Origin: Streptomyces sp. RPT161
GTDB taxonomy: Bacteria; Actinomycetota; Actinomycetes; Streptomycetales; Streptomycetaceae
NCBI RefSeq assembly: GCF_027533845.1
Contig: NZ_JAPZVN010000002.1
Coordinates: forward strand, 1 to 64,000
Length of the DNA stretch: 64,000 nt
Direction of reading: 5' to 3'
Below are positions 23,089 through 31,862 of this stretch, in pieces. Positions within the stretch are counted from its first letter, which is position 1. The number at the start of each line of letters is the position of its first letter. Position numbers and translations under genes: made by a program. The notes below the pieces were generated by a model that saw only the letters and a list, made by a program, of their open reading frames with translations, ran no database searches and was not told where the DNA came from.

Positions 23089-24944
23089 CGGACCTCCTGC
23101 ACCGTGGGTGTGGGTGTGTCGTCGTACGGGTCGAGGGCGTCGACATCGGGGCGAGTGGTGCTGGTTTCGGAGACGGCGGCGAGTTCGGCCGGGTCAGTGG
23201 TGACGACCTGATGCTCCGTCGCAGACGCGACTGCATAGAACGCTGCTTTATGTCGCCCGGCGAGCAGCAGCGCGGAACCTCGTTCGGCCGTGAGCAAGAA
23301 CTCTCGCTCACCACGGGAGAGATGGAAGGCGGAGGCGACCTGGTCGATGGTCTGTGGGGCTTGCCGCAGCAGTATCTGTGTGGCGGCGTTCGCCACGATC
23401 GCCCGCCCGAGCTCGCCGGCCAGGACGTCGTCAGCGTCCTGGGTGACCACCGCGAGACCGGCCCAGTACTTGCGGGCAGCCTTCGCCATCCGGAACAAGA
23501 ACCGTGCCCCGTCGCCGTGGCGCATCAACAACCACGCCTCATCCACCACTACCAACCGTCTGCGTGGTGTGGTGGGGTTGGCGACCTGCCGCCAGATGGC
23601 ATCCAACGCCAACAGCATGGCGGCGGTGACCAGTTCCTCCGGCAACTGTCGTAGGGAGAAGACGACCAGGTGGCCGCGCGGGGGCGTGGTGGTGGGGCCG
23701 TCGAAGAGACCGGCGTGGCTGCCGGTGATGTACGGGGCCAGGCGGTCGGCCAGCCCGATCCCCTCCGCTCCGCGCTCACCCAGTACCACGGCGAGGTGAC
23801 CCAGCAGTGGTGCTGGGCGGTTCCAGGTGCGCGGATCGCCGGTGATCCCGGCGCGTTCGTACGTGGTCAGGATCGCCGTATCCAGCACGGCCCTCTCGCC
23901 CGCGGTCAGCTCGGCGCCCAGCAGGACGGCCAGGAAGGTGTGCAAGAACAGCGCCCGCCGGGTCAGCGCATCACGGCTGTTGCGGGCGCCTTCGGGCAGG
24001 TCGAAGGGGTTCAGCCGCACCCCGGGCGCGCCGAGCCGGATCACGGTGCCGCCGACCTGCTCTGCCAGGCGCAGGTATTCGTCTTCCGGGTCGATGACGA
24101 AGGCTTCGGTGCCGGTGAACAGCTGTCGCAGCAGCTCCAGCTTCATCAGGTACGACTTGCCCGCGCCGGAGCGGGCCACGGTGATGGAGTTGTAGTTGTC
24201 CTGGGCGAACCGGTCCCACAACAGCAACGAGGAGCTGGCCGCGTTGACGCCGTACAACACCGGTGAGGTAGAGGGGGTTTGGTCGGTAGTGGGCAGGTCG
24301 GGGGAGGTGAAGGGGAAGCAGGCGGCGAGTGCTGCGGTGTCGAAGGTGCGGCGTACTTTGAGGGTGTCGATGCCGAAGGGGAGGGTGGCCAGCCATCCCG
24401 GCAGGGCACGGTAGGTGGCCGGTGCAGTGGTGACGAGCAGGGATTCGGCGATCGCCCGGACCGAGGCCACCTGTTCGGCGAGGCTTTCCTCATCGCCCGC
24501 GTGGATGGTCAGATACAGGCCGACGTGGAAAAGTTTTCCTTCGCCGCGGGCGATCCGGTAGGCGAGCTCGGCGGCATCCGCCGCTGCCGCCTCGGTATCC
24601 GGGTCATCCAGCTTGCCCTTGTCGAATCCGGTGCGCCGTCCGGACTCCAGCCGGGCGCGCTGCTTACGCAAGGAGGCGGCGGCTACGGTGGTGGGGATCG
24701 GTTCGATGTGCAGCGCCACGTCCAGGCGGCCGGGATAGGTCAACAACGGTTGCAACCAGCCGGGGTGGACCTCGGCCGGATAACCGATGACGACCAGCGT
24801 CGCTGCCAGATGGCCGCCGACCTGCAGGTAGCGGGCCCGCACTTCCACAGCCTCCGGTCCCAGCCCGGCGAGCACCTCACGGCCCGGGACAACAGGTTGC
24901 TTGGTGCCCTGGCGGTGCCGCTTGATCAGTGTGTGGACGGTCAT
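23085..24944 (-). CDS. VirB4-like conjugation ATPase
   Basis: This 619-residue cytoplasmic ATPase has Walker A ARSGAGKSYLMK (about 257-268) and Walker B LVVVDEAWLLM (about 463-473), followed by the QDADD and ILLRQAP pieces usual in VirB4/TraC proteins. VirB4 ATPases sit at the base of the type IV channel and power assembly and substrate transfer. It overlaps both neighbours by four bases (ATGA at its start with the PrgI-like gene, GTGA at its end), and has AAGGAGAGG upstream. N-terminal residues 1-220 form the typical VirB4 front domain. Confidence 0.85.
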   Translation of the reverse strand: MTVHTLIKRHRQGTKQPVVPGREVLAGLGPEAVEVRARYLQVGGHLAATLVVIGYPAEVHPGWLQPLLTYPGRLDVALHIEPIPTTVAAASLRKQRARLESGRRTGFDKGKLDDPDTEAAAADAAELAYRIARGEGKLFHVGLYLTIHAGDEESLAEQVASVRAIAESLLVTTAPATYRALPGWLATLPFGIDTLKVRRTFDTAALAACFPFTSPDLPTTDQTPSTSPVLYGVNAASSSLLLWDRFAQDNYNSITVARSGAGKSYLMKLELLRQLFTGTEAFVIDPEDEYLRLAEQVGGTVIRLGAPGVRLNPFDLPEGARNSRDALTRRALFLHTFLAVLLGAELTAGERAVLDTAILTTYERAGITGDPRTWNRPAPLLGHLAVVLGERGAEGIGLADRLAPYITGSHAGLFDGPTTTPPRGHLVVFSLRQLPEELVTAAMLLALDAIWRQVANPTTPRRRLVVVDEAWLLMRHGDGARFLFRMAKAARKYWAGLAVVTQDADDVLAGELGRAIVANAATQILLRQAPQTIDQVASAFHLSRGEREFLLTAERGSALLLAGRHKAAFYAVASATEHQVVTTDPAELAAVSETSTTRPDVDALDPYDDTPTPTVQEVR

Positions 24945-25897
24945 CCTCTTCCCTCTCCTTCTGCGTGGTCGGCTGCCATGCGCTCAGTGGCCTCGGAGGA
25001 GGCGGCCTCGGTGATGGCTGCCGCGGTCTGGGCCGGATCCAAAGAGGTGGTGGTGATCTCAGCGGCGGCCAGCGCCCGCGTGGCCTCCGTGAGGCGGTGC
25101 CTGACCCGGGCCGGAGCAGCGCTGGCGCGGCTGGTTGCGGGGTCTGGCTCGCGCACGACGAGCAGGGCTTGGCGGGTCAGCAGATCGCTGTGGGCCGCGA
25201 GGTCGTGCAAGAAGGTGGCGTGGGCGAGCGCCGCGTGCTCCAGGGCAGGGTGTGGCAAGGTCGGCGCGGTGTGAGTGAGCTGGTCGACCAGCGGTTGGAG
25301 GTTCAGCCGATGGGCGCGGATGAGGATCTGCGCTGGTCCGGTCAGGGAGTTCAGCCAGCGGGCGAACGCGCCGGTCAGGGCCTGCTGCTCGGCTCCGGTC
25401 CGCAGGTCGAAGTTGACGGTCGAACAGGACGCCACCGCCGCGTACCCGTCCCGGCCCAGATCCACCACACCTGAGTCAAGGACCTGCTCGCACGGCATCC
25501 GCAACACCGCAGGCGTCGGCCCCACTCGGGTCGCAAGATCTTGCGGCACGACGTCGGGTAGACCAGGCACGCCCTCAGGAGCGTGGAGGCGCCGCTTAGG
25601 GGAGCGCCGATGCGCGAGCGCGGCCAGGACGAAGCGGTCCATGCCGATCCCATCGCGGCGCCCGAGCGAGATGGCGGTCATCACCGCGGCGATCGGCCCC
25701 ACCAACGCCACGTAGGCAAGCGGGGCAAGAAACGGGCGCGTGGCCAAGTAGCCGAGCCACAGCGCTCCTGCGGTACCGGCGAGGATCGCGGTCTGACGTG
25801 CAGTCAGAGGGCCGAGGATGCGGTCAGGACATCCGATGTCAGCGGGAATACGGGTGGAGTACGCAACCTCGTCGCTCTCGGTACGGTCAGGTGTCAT
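24941..25897 (-). CDS. PrgI-like conjugation membrane protein
   Basis: The 318-residue protein carries STRIPADIGCPDRILGPLTA near its N terminus and two membrane segments (about 34-75), the pattern of the PrgI family that precedes the VirB4 gene in Gram-positive type IV systems (equivalent to VirB3). Unlike the short classical PrgI, it has an additional 200-residue soluble part; this actinobacterial form is known from similar clusters. It begins at ATG 25897 behind GGAGG and overlaps the VirB4-like start by four bases. Confidence 0.75.
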   Translation of the reverse strand: MTPDRTESDEVAYSTRIPADIGCPDRILGPLTARQTAILAGTAGALWLGYLATRPFLAPLAYVALVGPIAAVMTAISLGRRDGIGMDRFVLAALAHRRSPKRRLHAPEGVPGLPDVVPQDLATRVGPTPAVLRMPCEQVLDSGVVDLGRDGYAAVASCSTVNFDLRTGAEQQALTGAFARWLNSLTGPAQILIRAHRLNLQPLVDQLTHTAPTLPHPALEHAALAHATFLHDLAAHSDLLTRQALLVVREPDPATSRASAAPARVRHRLTEATRALAAAEITTTSLDPAQTAAAITEAASSEATERMAADHAEGEGRG

Positions 25898-25901
25898 GTA
25901 T

Positions 25902-27734
25902 TCACCTCCTGCGGCGCGGAGTTGAGGGCCCCTCCAGGGGAAGGCGCATCTGCATCGGTCGTGGTGGGCGCAGTCGGCTTCGCTCGACGCGGATCGGCAG
26001 CGCCGTCTGCCGCCCCCGTGCGCCCGGCGGCGGTGCCGCGGCTGGTGGCGGTGCAGGAGTACTGGCGCGCGGCTGGCGGGTGGCGGTGATCGGCAGCCAC
26101 GTCTGTACCGGCCGAGTAGGCCGTCCCGGGGTCTTCGCGGCGGGAATGGGCAGCGTCAACTGCTGCCTGCGCCGAGCCGCGGCCGGATGCGGTACCCCGC
26201 GCGCCGGTGGCGGGGTCGAGCCGCGGGGGCCTGAAGTGCCCGGGGGCGAGGGGGACTGCACGGTGGTGCCTCCTGAAGTCGGTGTCGCCCCGCCCGGTCC
26301 ATGCGGCGCGGGCGGACCGATGGAGGGCGAGGCGGAGGGAGGACAAGTGCCGGGGCCCGGACCTGTCGTGCCGGGTGTGCCTCGCCCGGCCGGGCCGCCA
26401 GGGCCGGGGCGCGGGCCTGGACGGTTGCCGGGTCCCGGCGATGCCGACCCTCTGCCGGGACGGGCGGGCGGGGTACGGGCAGGTCTCATGCCGCGGAAAG
26501 CGCCGCGCATGACGTAGGCCATGGCGACCGAGCGCAGGATCCGCAGCGGCATGGGGGCGCCGGGCATGGTGATGGGGGTAGAGCGGAAGATGACCCGGGC
26601 GGTCCAGCCGGGGATCTTCACCAGCACCCAGAACAGGCACAACCCGGCCAGCAAGTTGCTCAACTGCGAGGGGTTCGGCACGCCGAAGATGGTGTTGTCG
26701 GGGGTGAAGTACAGCTTCAGCCCCACAACGAAAACCGTGGACTGCGCGAGCTGGATCACCAGGCACCCGGCGATCCCGCGCCACCACAGGCGAGCGATGC
26801 CATCGGTGACCGGCAGCGCGTGGCACGACAGCGCCAGCGGCGCACATGCTGCCAGGACCGCGATGAGGGCGACGCGGACCGTGTAGCCGATCAGCACTCC
26901 GAAGATCAAGGCGAGCACGATCAGACCGAGGATCAGCCCGTACAGTGCCCCGCCGGAGGGCAGCAATACCTGCCCGATCAACTGCTGGGCGATGCCCTTG
27001 CCAGAAACGGTGGTGCTGCCCAAGATCGCCTGCGAGGCGGCGTTCGCCAACCCAATGGCTTTTCCCAGGATGGTCAGAGAACTGGCCGCGGCGACAAGCC
27101 CGATGACCAGGCGCGGGGCGATCTGCTTGAGCGCGTAGCGGGTCTGCACGGTCTCATGGCCCATGAGCATGACCCCACCGACCAGCACGAACAGCACATA
27201 CACCGCACCGGCGGTGGCTAATGAGGCGGTCCACAACTCGACCAGGGCCGGATTGCCCGTCACATCCGGTGTGGCCAACAGCGTGTCGCCCAACAGCGCG
27301 AACAGGGGCTTTTCCGCCTGCTCAATGAGCGCCCCCAGCAGCGAGGCGATCGCATCCGAGACCATCTTCGGGACGTCGAACAGGTCCCCCACCCACCCCC
27401 AACCACCCACGCCAGGACCCGGATACGGGCCCGGAGACGGGGCTGGCCCCGGGGAAGGAGAGGGCTCGGGCTGCGGGTGGTTGTGGTCGCTGGGTGGCTG
27501 GGGTAGCGACGTGGCGGGTGGGGTCAGCCCAGGTGTGGGCTGTACGGGGGCTGGGCCTGGTGCGGGGGTTGTGGGGCCGCTGGCTGGGCTGGGCTGGGGC
27601 AGGGGGTCGGCTGGGGCGGTGACTGGTGCTGCGGCAGCGGCCCGGGGCAGCTCGCCATCGACGGCGACAGCGACGGCGGTGGCGAGGCAGAGCGCGAGGA
27701 GCAGTCTGGGCCAGGTTCTGGGGCGCGTGGTCAC
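25902..27734 (-). CDS. VirB6/TrbL-like polytopic membrane protein with Pro-rich ends
   Basis: The 610-residue protein starts at GTG 27734, overlapping the pilin-like stop (GTGA). A signal-like segment (about 10-35) is followed by a Pro-rich external stretch (about 36-110), then a membrane domain at about 130-400 with six or more segments (for example YGLILGLIVLALIFGVLIGY, VALIAVLAACAPLALSCHAL). This is the layout of VirB6/TrbL channel proteins. The last 200 residues are Pro/Gly/Arg-rich and contain three similar short motifs (LTLPIPAAK, TALPIRVE, MRLPLEG). The very long low-complexity tail is unusual and may be cytoplasmic or wall-spanning. Confidence 0.75.
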   Translation of the reverse strand: MTTRPRTWPRLLLALCLATAVAVAVDGELPRAAAAAPVTAPADPLPQPSPASGPTTPAPGPAPVQPTPGLTPPATSLPQPPSDHNHPQPEPSPSPGPAPSPGPYPGPGVGGWGWVGDLFDVPKMVSDAIASLLGALIEQAEKPLFALLGDTLLATPDVTGNPALVELWTASLATAGAVYVLFVLVGGVMLMGHETVQTRYALKQIAPRLVIGLVAAASSLTILGKAIGLANAASQAILGSTTVSGKGIAQQLIGQVLLPSGGALYGLILGLIVLALIFGVLIGYTVRVALIAVLAACAPLALSCHALPVTDGIARLWWRGIAGCLVIQLAQSTVFVVGLKLYFTPDNTIFGVPNPSQLSNLLAGLCLFWVLVKIPGWTARVIFRSTPITMPGAPMPLRILRSVAMAYVMRGAFRGMRPARTPPARPGRGSASPGPGNRPGPRPGPGGPAGRGTPGTTGPGPGTCPPSASPSIGPPAPHGPGGATPTSGGTTVQSPSPPGTSGPRGSTPPPARGVPHPAAARRRQQLTLPIPAAKTPGRPTRPVQTWLPITATRQPRASTPAPPPAAAPPPGARGRQTALPIRVERSRLRPPRPMQMRLPLEGPSTPRRRR

Positions 27735-28087
27735 GGGGCACCGACGATGGACTTGAGAACTTCGACGATGACCGGAGCGAGCACCGCCAAGCCATAACCA
27801 GTGGCCGCTGCCCTCAAGGCGCGCTTGGCGGACTCGACTTCACCCGGGTCACCCCCGGCCATCAGGTACCGCAGGCCCCCAACGGTCAGAAACAGGGTGG
27901 CAAGTCCTGCGAGCAGCCCCACCAGCCAGTTCCTCAGATTGCCGATGACCTGCGGAATCGTGTCAGCTGCGGCCGCGGGGTCTGCGGCGAGGAAGAGCGC
28001 CACGCACGCCGCGACGGCTGGGCCGAGGAACATGCGGCCTGGCCGGAGCGGGCGAGGGACGGGTGGGCATTGGCCTGGTGGCGACAT
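27731..28087 (-). CDS. Pilin-like (TrbC/VirB2-type) small membrane protein
   Basis: The start at ATG 28087 is chosen over the long frame to 28249 because GGAGG lies seven bases upstream. The 118-residue product has a signal segment (about 18-42, GPAVAACVALFLAADPAAAA) and two further hydrophobic helices (WLVGLLAGLATLFLTVGGL and GYGLAVLAPVIVEVL) around a short charged loop (GGDPGEVESAKR). This is the size and topology of VirB2/TrbC pilins. It is the first gene of the transfer operon, and its stop overlaps the next start. Confidence 0.75.
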   Translation of the reverse strand: MSPPGQCPPVPRPLRPGRMFLGPAVAACVALFLAADPAAAADTIPQVIGNLRNWLVGLLAGLATLFLTVGGLRYLMAGGDPGEVESAKRALRAAATGYGLAVLAPVIVEVLKSIVGAP

Positions 28088-28215
28088 GTGGAACCTCCGG
28101 CACGACGAACAAGACGGGCGAAGCGGCAAGGGGTGTCCGGGCTCCTGGGGCCCGAGCGCGAGGCCTCTGCGGCGCGACACCTCCCTTGAGGGTGTGCGGC
28201 AGGTGGCCCTTGCTC

Positions 28216-28234
28216 GGGTGTCAGCACGAGACGG
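28216..28234 (+). repeat. 19-bp direct repeat, copy 1, upstream of transfer operon
   Basis: GGGTGTCAGCACGAGACGG occurs here and again exactly at 29871-29889. This copy is 129 bases upstream of the pilin-like start (operon on the minus strand). The core GTGTC-N5-GAGAC is a near-palindrome, as expected for a regulator binding site. Confidence 0.85.
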
Positions 28235-28351
28235 TGCGCTCGGGCCCACAGGAGCTGCCTGGACAGTGAGGGCTCGCCAGCGGTGTGCGCGGGGCCGCGG
28301 CGAGGTGCCTCACTATCTATGGACGGATTCGGGCCGATCAGTGCCAGCCCG

Positions 28352-29119
28352 TCACCTCTGCGGCGGAATCGAGGCCCGGTGCCGCAGGGCTTCACCGAGG
28401 CTCTTCTCGGCAGCAGCGCGCTGCCTGAAGATCGTTCGCCTGCTCACCCCCCGCTCCATGGCGATGGCGTCAACTGAGGCCAGGTCCAGGCGGGTACGGG
28501 CGATCAGGTCGGCCTCGTCGGGCGTGACGATCTGATCGCGCACGGCCTGCCACAACACGGTGTACTCATCGCCGCATGAGTCAGCCGAGGGCAGGGCGGG
28601 GGTGAGGGGCGGCAGGTCGGTGGGGACTTCCCTGACGCGGCGCGGACGGTCTGCCCGGATCAGCTGGTGGGCGGCGCGATCGGCCGCCCGCAGCAGGCGG
28701 CGTGCCAGCAGCGGGTCGCCCAGCTCCACGTCCGCGAGTTCGGCCACCAGTCCCGCCAGGGCCTCCTGCTCGATCTCACCGCGGTCGATGTGCGCACCCT
28801 TGGGAAGTCGGGCCAGCATCCTGCGCAGCCCCGGCACAGCGAGGCCGCACACCACCGTCGTCCACGGCTCCCCCTCCCGGCGCGCCCGAGAGGCGACCTC
28901 GCTCCAGATGCGTTCGCGCACCTCGGGGCGGCACGAGGGGTGGACAATGCGGGCGCGAACCTGGTCGACCGGCACCGGTCGGTCGACGAGCGGGTCGGCG
29001 AGCAGCGCGGCGGGCACGGTGAGCGGGCGGATCCCGCGGGCCAGGGACAAGAACGCGGCATCCACCACGGCCAACGGCGAGATGATGGGCGTGGTGGAGG
29101 CGGTGCGGTTCGGGTTCAT
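28352..29119 (-). CDS. Sigma-factor-like DNA-binding regulator
   Basis: The 255-residue protein starts at ATG 29119 behind AAGGAG. Its middle (about 90-170) is helical with charged, sigma region 2-like character (HIDRGEIEQEALAGLVAELA), and its C terminus has a helix-turn-helix resembling sigma region 4 (TRLDLASVDAIAMERGVSRR). Such sigma-like proteins precede the transfer genes in several actinomycete conjugative elements. It is divergent from the methyltransferase pair and upstream of the transfer operon, and a 19-bp repeat lies on either side of it. The reasonable inference is that it controls transfer. Whether it binds RNA polymerase is not shown. Confidence 0.6.
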   Translation of the reverse strand: MNPNRTASTTPIISPLAVVDAAFLSLARGIRPLTVPAALLADPLVDRPVPVDQVRARIVHPSCRPEVRERIWSEVASRARREGEPWTTVVCGLAVPGLRRMLARLPKGAHIDRGEIEQEALAGLVAELADVELGDPLLARRLLRAADRAAHQLIRADRPRRVREVPTDLPPLTPALPSADSCGDEYTVLWQAVRDQIVTPDEADLIARTRLDLASVDAIAMERGVSRRTIFRQRAAAEKSLGEALRHRASIPPQR

Positions 29120-29870
29120 CGTGCGGCTCCTTCAACGAGAGCGGCCAACGTGTGGACAGCCGCCATCGCGCCAGGCGCCCTTGCCACCACCGCGCCATCC
29201 ATGAACCACCCGCCAGCCCCTCGCGGACCACCGGGCTGCCACACGCACCGGCTCGGCGCTGGCGAATCCGCGCCTGGCCTGCCCTGATACGCCGCTGAGC
29301 CGAACCGGCGGAGACGAGAAAAATTTCCTGAAGAAATCCCTGGCCCGCACACGGGCCCGGCGACAGCATGCGGTGTGGCAGGCAACTGGCGAGCACGCCG
29401 CTGACCAGCACTTTCGCCCCTGCTGAGCGCCCCGGCGACCCCCCGCACTCACCCGGATCCGATGCTGTGTCACAGGGAAGGTGGTCGGCCGAGAGCTGCG
29501 ACCTGGGCGGCAACTTACTGGGCGGAAGGACGCGGCTGGCTGAGTCGGCGACGTAGGCATGGACCGTGATCGCCCATGTGATCCGAGCGGTCATCGGCCC
29601 AGGCGCACGCCGAGGCGGTCGCGAGTGCTTGTGGCTGCTCCGGTCCGGTGAACCTGCTCGCAGGTCTCAACCGCCTCGTCACCGGCCCGCGCCTCCGACA
29701 ATGGACTGCAGACGAGAGGGCTGGCGACTGGCAAACAAGTCGCTGAACAGCACCTTTACGGCGCGATCAGACCCACGGATGCGGGGGCATCGCGGTCGCC
29801 TAGCTTCGTTGAGACAGCACATCTGGGGCTCCCCGCCGTGGCACTGAAGGACCCGGATTTGTCCATAGAA
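29120..29870. other. Long gene-free region, candidate control or oriT region
   Basis: About 750 bases without a convincing gene. Open frames here lack ribosome binding sites and have poor codon use. An A/T-rich patch at about 29317-29337 contains ATTTC-CTGAA-GAAAT. GTCCATAGA at 29862-29870 is the exact reverse complement of TCTATGGAC at 28316-28324, on the other side of the regulator gene. The length, position next to the regulator and flanking repeats make it a candidate for promoters or the origin of transfer. Confidence 0.35.
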
Positions 29871-29889
29871 GGGTGTCAGCACGAGACGG
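29871..29889 (+). repeat. 19-bp direct repeat, copy 2, upstream of methyltransferase-like genes
   Basis: This is identical over 19 bases to 28216-28234 and ends 26 bases before the ATG at 29916. The two copies flank the sigma-like gene and lie in front of the two divergent gene groups. Confidence 0.85.
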
Positions 29890-29915
29890 CAGGCCGCCTG
29901 CAGCGCACCGCCGCA

Positions 29916-30578
29916 ATGAACCTCAACCGCCGCCCCACCTCACCCCGCCACACCCGACCGCACGTCCCCACACCGCCAGCCGCCATCTGGCTCCCCACCC
30001 ACCCAACCACCGTCCCCGCCCCCCGACCCGACGAGCCGCCCGCGTCAGCCGTACTGCCCAACTGGGCGGTAGACCGCATCCGGGCCGAGTTCACCCGCCC
30101 ACTCCACGCCGACCAGCCGCGCCTGCCGCTACTGCGCCTGTCCATTCCCGACTGCCGCCCGGGAATGGACACGCGCACCCGCTGCACTACCGATGCCCTA
30201 CCCCCGGCACCGCGCCGCGCGGTCATCCTCGCCGAACTCCACCCCGACGCCCTGCCCACCGTCCACGGCGCCAGGCATCCCGAGGCGGCCCAAAGCGACG
30301 AGTGGCCCGGATTCTTCCATCGCACCCACCATCTTTTGGCCCGCGGTGGATTCCTCCTGGCCGCCGCCCGGCAACAGCGCCTCGCCGGACGCCTGTCCGA
30401 CCCCCTCGGCGCCCTGGTGGCCACCGCCCGCTCGGCCGGGTTCACCTACCTGCAGCACATCGTCGTCGTCCACGCCCGCTTGGTCGGCGACCGCATCGAA
30501 CCCACCCCTCCGCTGGAGACGCCACCGGGGCTGCTCCACAGCGACCTGCTGGTGTTCGAACGAAACACGCGCCCGTGA
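29916..30578 (+). CDS. Methyltransferase-like protein, incomplete domain
   Basis: The ATG at 29916 is taken because the frame before it covers the 19-bp repeat; no strong ribosome binding site is seen. After a Pro/Thr-rich first 60 residues, the 220-residue protein has FHRTHHLLARGGFLLAAARQ, a stretch GRLSDPLGALVATARSAGF and the end LLHSDLLVFERN. These resemble the last strands of Rossmann-fold methyltransferases, and the ending matches AHEDLLVFQV in the DNA methylase encoded next. No SAM-binding GxG motif is visible, so it may be a non-catalytic partner or target-recognition subunit of that enzyme. Function is uncertain. Confidence 0.5.
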   Translation: MNLNRRPTSPRHTRPHVPTPPAAIWLPTHPTTVPAPRPDEPPASAVLPNWAVDRIRAEFTRPLHADQPRLPLLRLSIPDCRPGMDTRTRCTTDALPPAPRRAVILAELHPDALPTVHGARHPEAAQSDEWPGFFHRTHHLLARGGFLLAAARQQRLAGRLSDPLGALVATARSAGFTYLQHIVVVHARLVGDRIEPTPPLETPPGLLHSDLLVFERNTRP

Positions 30579-30631
30579 CGGCCGCCCGCCCCGCACACGA
30601 GACACCCGCAGACCCGAAGGAGAGCTGTTTC

Positions 30632-31537
30632 ATGCCTGACTCCGTGTGGCCGACCGCCCAAAGGCCCGCACCCGCCCAGCGCGCCGGACGCTACCTGCCC
30701 GTATCCGCCGCCCACCCCGCCAAAATGCTGCCCGCCATCGCCGCCCAGGCCATCGCCCGCTACACCAGCCCAGGTGACCTCGTCCTGGATCCGATGTGCG
30801 GCATCGGCACCACCCTCGTCGAAGCCGTCCACCAAGGCCGCCACGCGATCGGCGTCGAGTACGAGCCCCGCTGGGCGCACATCGCCCGCAGCAACCTCGA
30901 CCACGCCACCGAACAAGGGGTTACCGGCCGCGGGGCCGTCTTCCGCGGCGACGCCCGCAACTTGCTCGACCTGATCCCGCAAGAACACCACGGCCGTGTG
31001 GCGTTGGTGGTCACCTCACCGCCGTACGGGAGCTCTTTGCACGGTCAGGTCCGCTCCAGCCGCGAGACCGGCCAACCCGGCGTCACCAAGCACGACTACC
31101 GCTACGGCACCGACCCGGCCAACCTCGCCCACGCCAGCACCGACCACCTCCTGGCCGCCTTCACCCGCATCCTCATCCAGTGCCGCCGCATGCTGAAGCC
31201 CGGTGGAACGGTGGTCGTCACCACCCGACCCTGGCGCGAACGCGGCGAACTGATCGACCTGCCCTCCGCCGCCCTCGCCGCAGGCGAAGTCGCCGGACTC
31301 ATTCCCACCGAACGCTGCGTCGCCCTCCTCGCCGGAATCCGCGACGGGCAACTGATCACCCGCCCCTCGTTCTTCCAGATGAAGAACGTTCGCGACGCTC
31401 GCCGCACCGGGCTGCCTCTTCATCTGATCGCGCATGAGGATTTGTTGGTCTTCCAAGTGCCGTCGCGCGCGAGTTCGGTGGCACGGGGTTTCGGCGGCAA
31501 CACCGACAAAAGCTACTTGTGTGGGGAGGTCCGATGA
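30632..31537 (+). CDS. DNA methyltransferase, N4/N6 amino type
   Basis: The 301-residue protein begins at ATG 30632 behind GAAGGAGAG. It has the SAM-binding motif DPMCGIGTTLVEA (about 53-65) and the amino-methyltransferase catalytic motif TSPPYGSS (about 128-135), in the beta or gamma-like order, with FRGDARNLLD between. These show methylation of the exocyclic amino group of adenine or cytosine in DNA. No restriction endonuclease is seen nearby, so it is probably an orphan enzyme, perhaps protecting the element from host restriction or marking its DNA. It lies 53 bases after the related partner gene and is likely co-transcribed. Confidence 0.8.
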   Translation: MPDSVWPTAQRPAPAQRAGRYLPVSAAHPAKMLPAIAAQAIARYTSPGDLVLDPMCGIGTTLVEAVHQGRHAIGVEYEPRWAHIARSNLDHATEQGVTGRGAVFRGDARNLLDLIPQEHHGRVALVVTSPPYGSSLHGQVRSSRETGQPGVTKHDYRYGTDPANLAHASTDHLLAAFTRILIQCRRMLKPGGTVVVTTRPWRERGELIDLPSAALAAGEVAGLIPTERCVALLAGIRDGQLITRPSFFQMKNVRDARRTGLPLHLIAHEDLLVFQVPSRASSVARGFGGNTDKSYLCGEVR

Positions 31538-31622
31538 TGCTCCAGCTTCCTCCCACGCGACTGCAGACGGGTGGCCCGAGGGCAGCACTCAATGCGTGGG
31601 CGACCCAAGGCTGGCCCAGTCG

Positions 31623-31862
31623 ATGGGGGTTGTAGTGATTAGGCCCCCTGCCCATCAGCACCGAAAGCATCACTCCCGACGAAAGGACGGCGAACGGTCG
31701 CCCACCATCAGTGGCGTCGAAGCGGTACCGCTGTCCCCAGAGCAGAAGGCGAAGGCGGTCAGCGCGCTGGCCACGCTGTTGGCGCTCTGGTGGGAAAAGC
31801 GGACCAGGGCGGGTGAACAAAGTCCAACCGATGCCGCAGTAGCGCCCCGGCCATCGACTTGA
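31623..31862 (+). CDS. Small protein upstream of recombinase, 79 aa
   Basis: This is a short frame whose second half (LSPEQKAKAVSALATLLALW, then WEKRTRAGEQS) forms a convincing amphipathic helix with coding-like codon use; the first 30 residues are basic and less convincing, so the exact start is unsure. Its stop overlaps a possible TTG start of the recombinase frame (31859). Small genes directly before integrases sometimes encode excision factors, but nothing in this sequence proves that. Confidence 0.4.
   Translation: MGVVVIRPPAHQHRKHHSRRKDGERSPTISGVEAVPLSPEQKAKAVSALATLLALWWEKRTRAGEQSPTDAAVAPRPST

Noticed and set aside
29368..29556. 62-codon frame in the gene-free region
   Set aside because: No ribosome binding site and coding-unlike composition; nothing supports translation.
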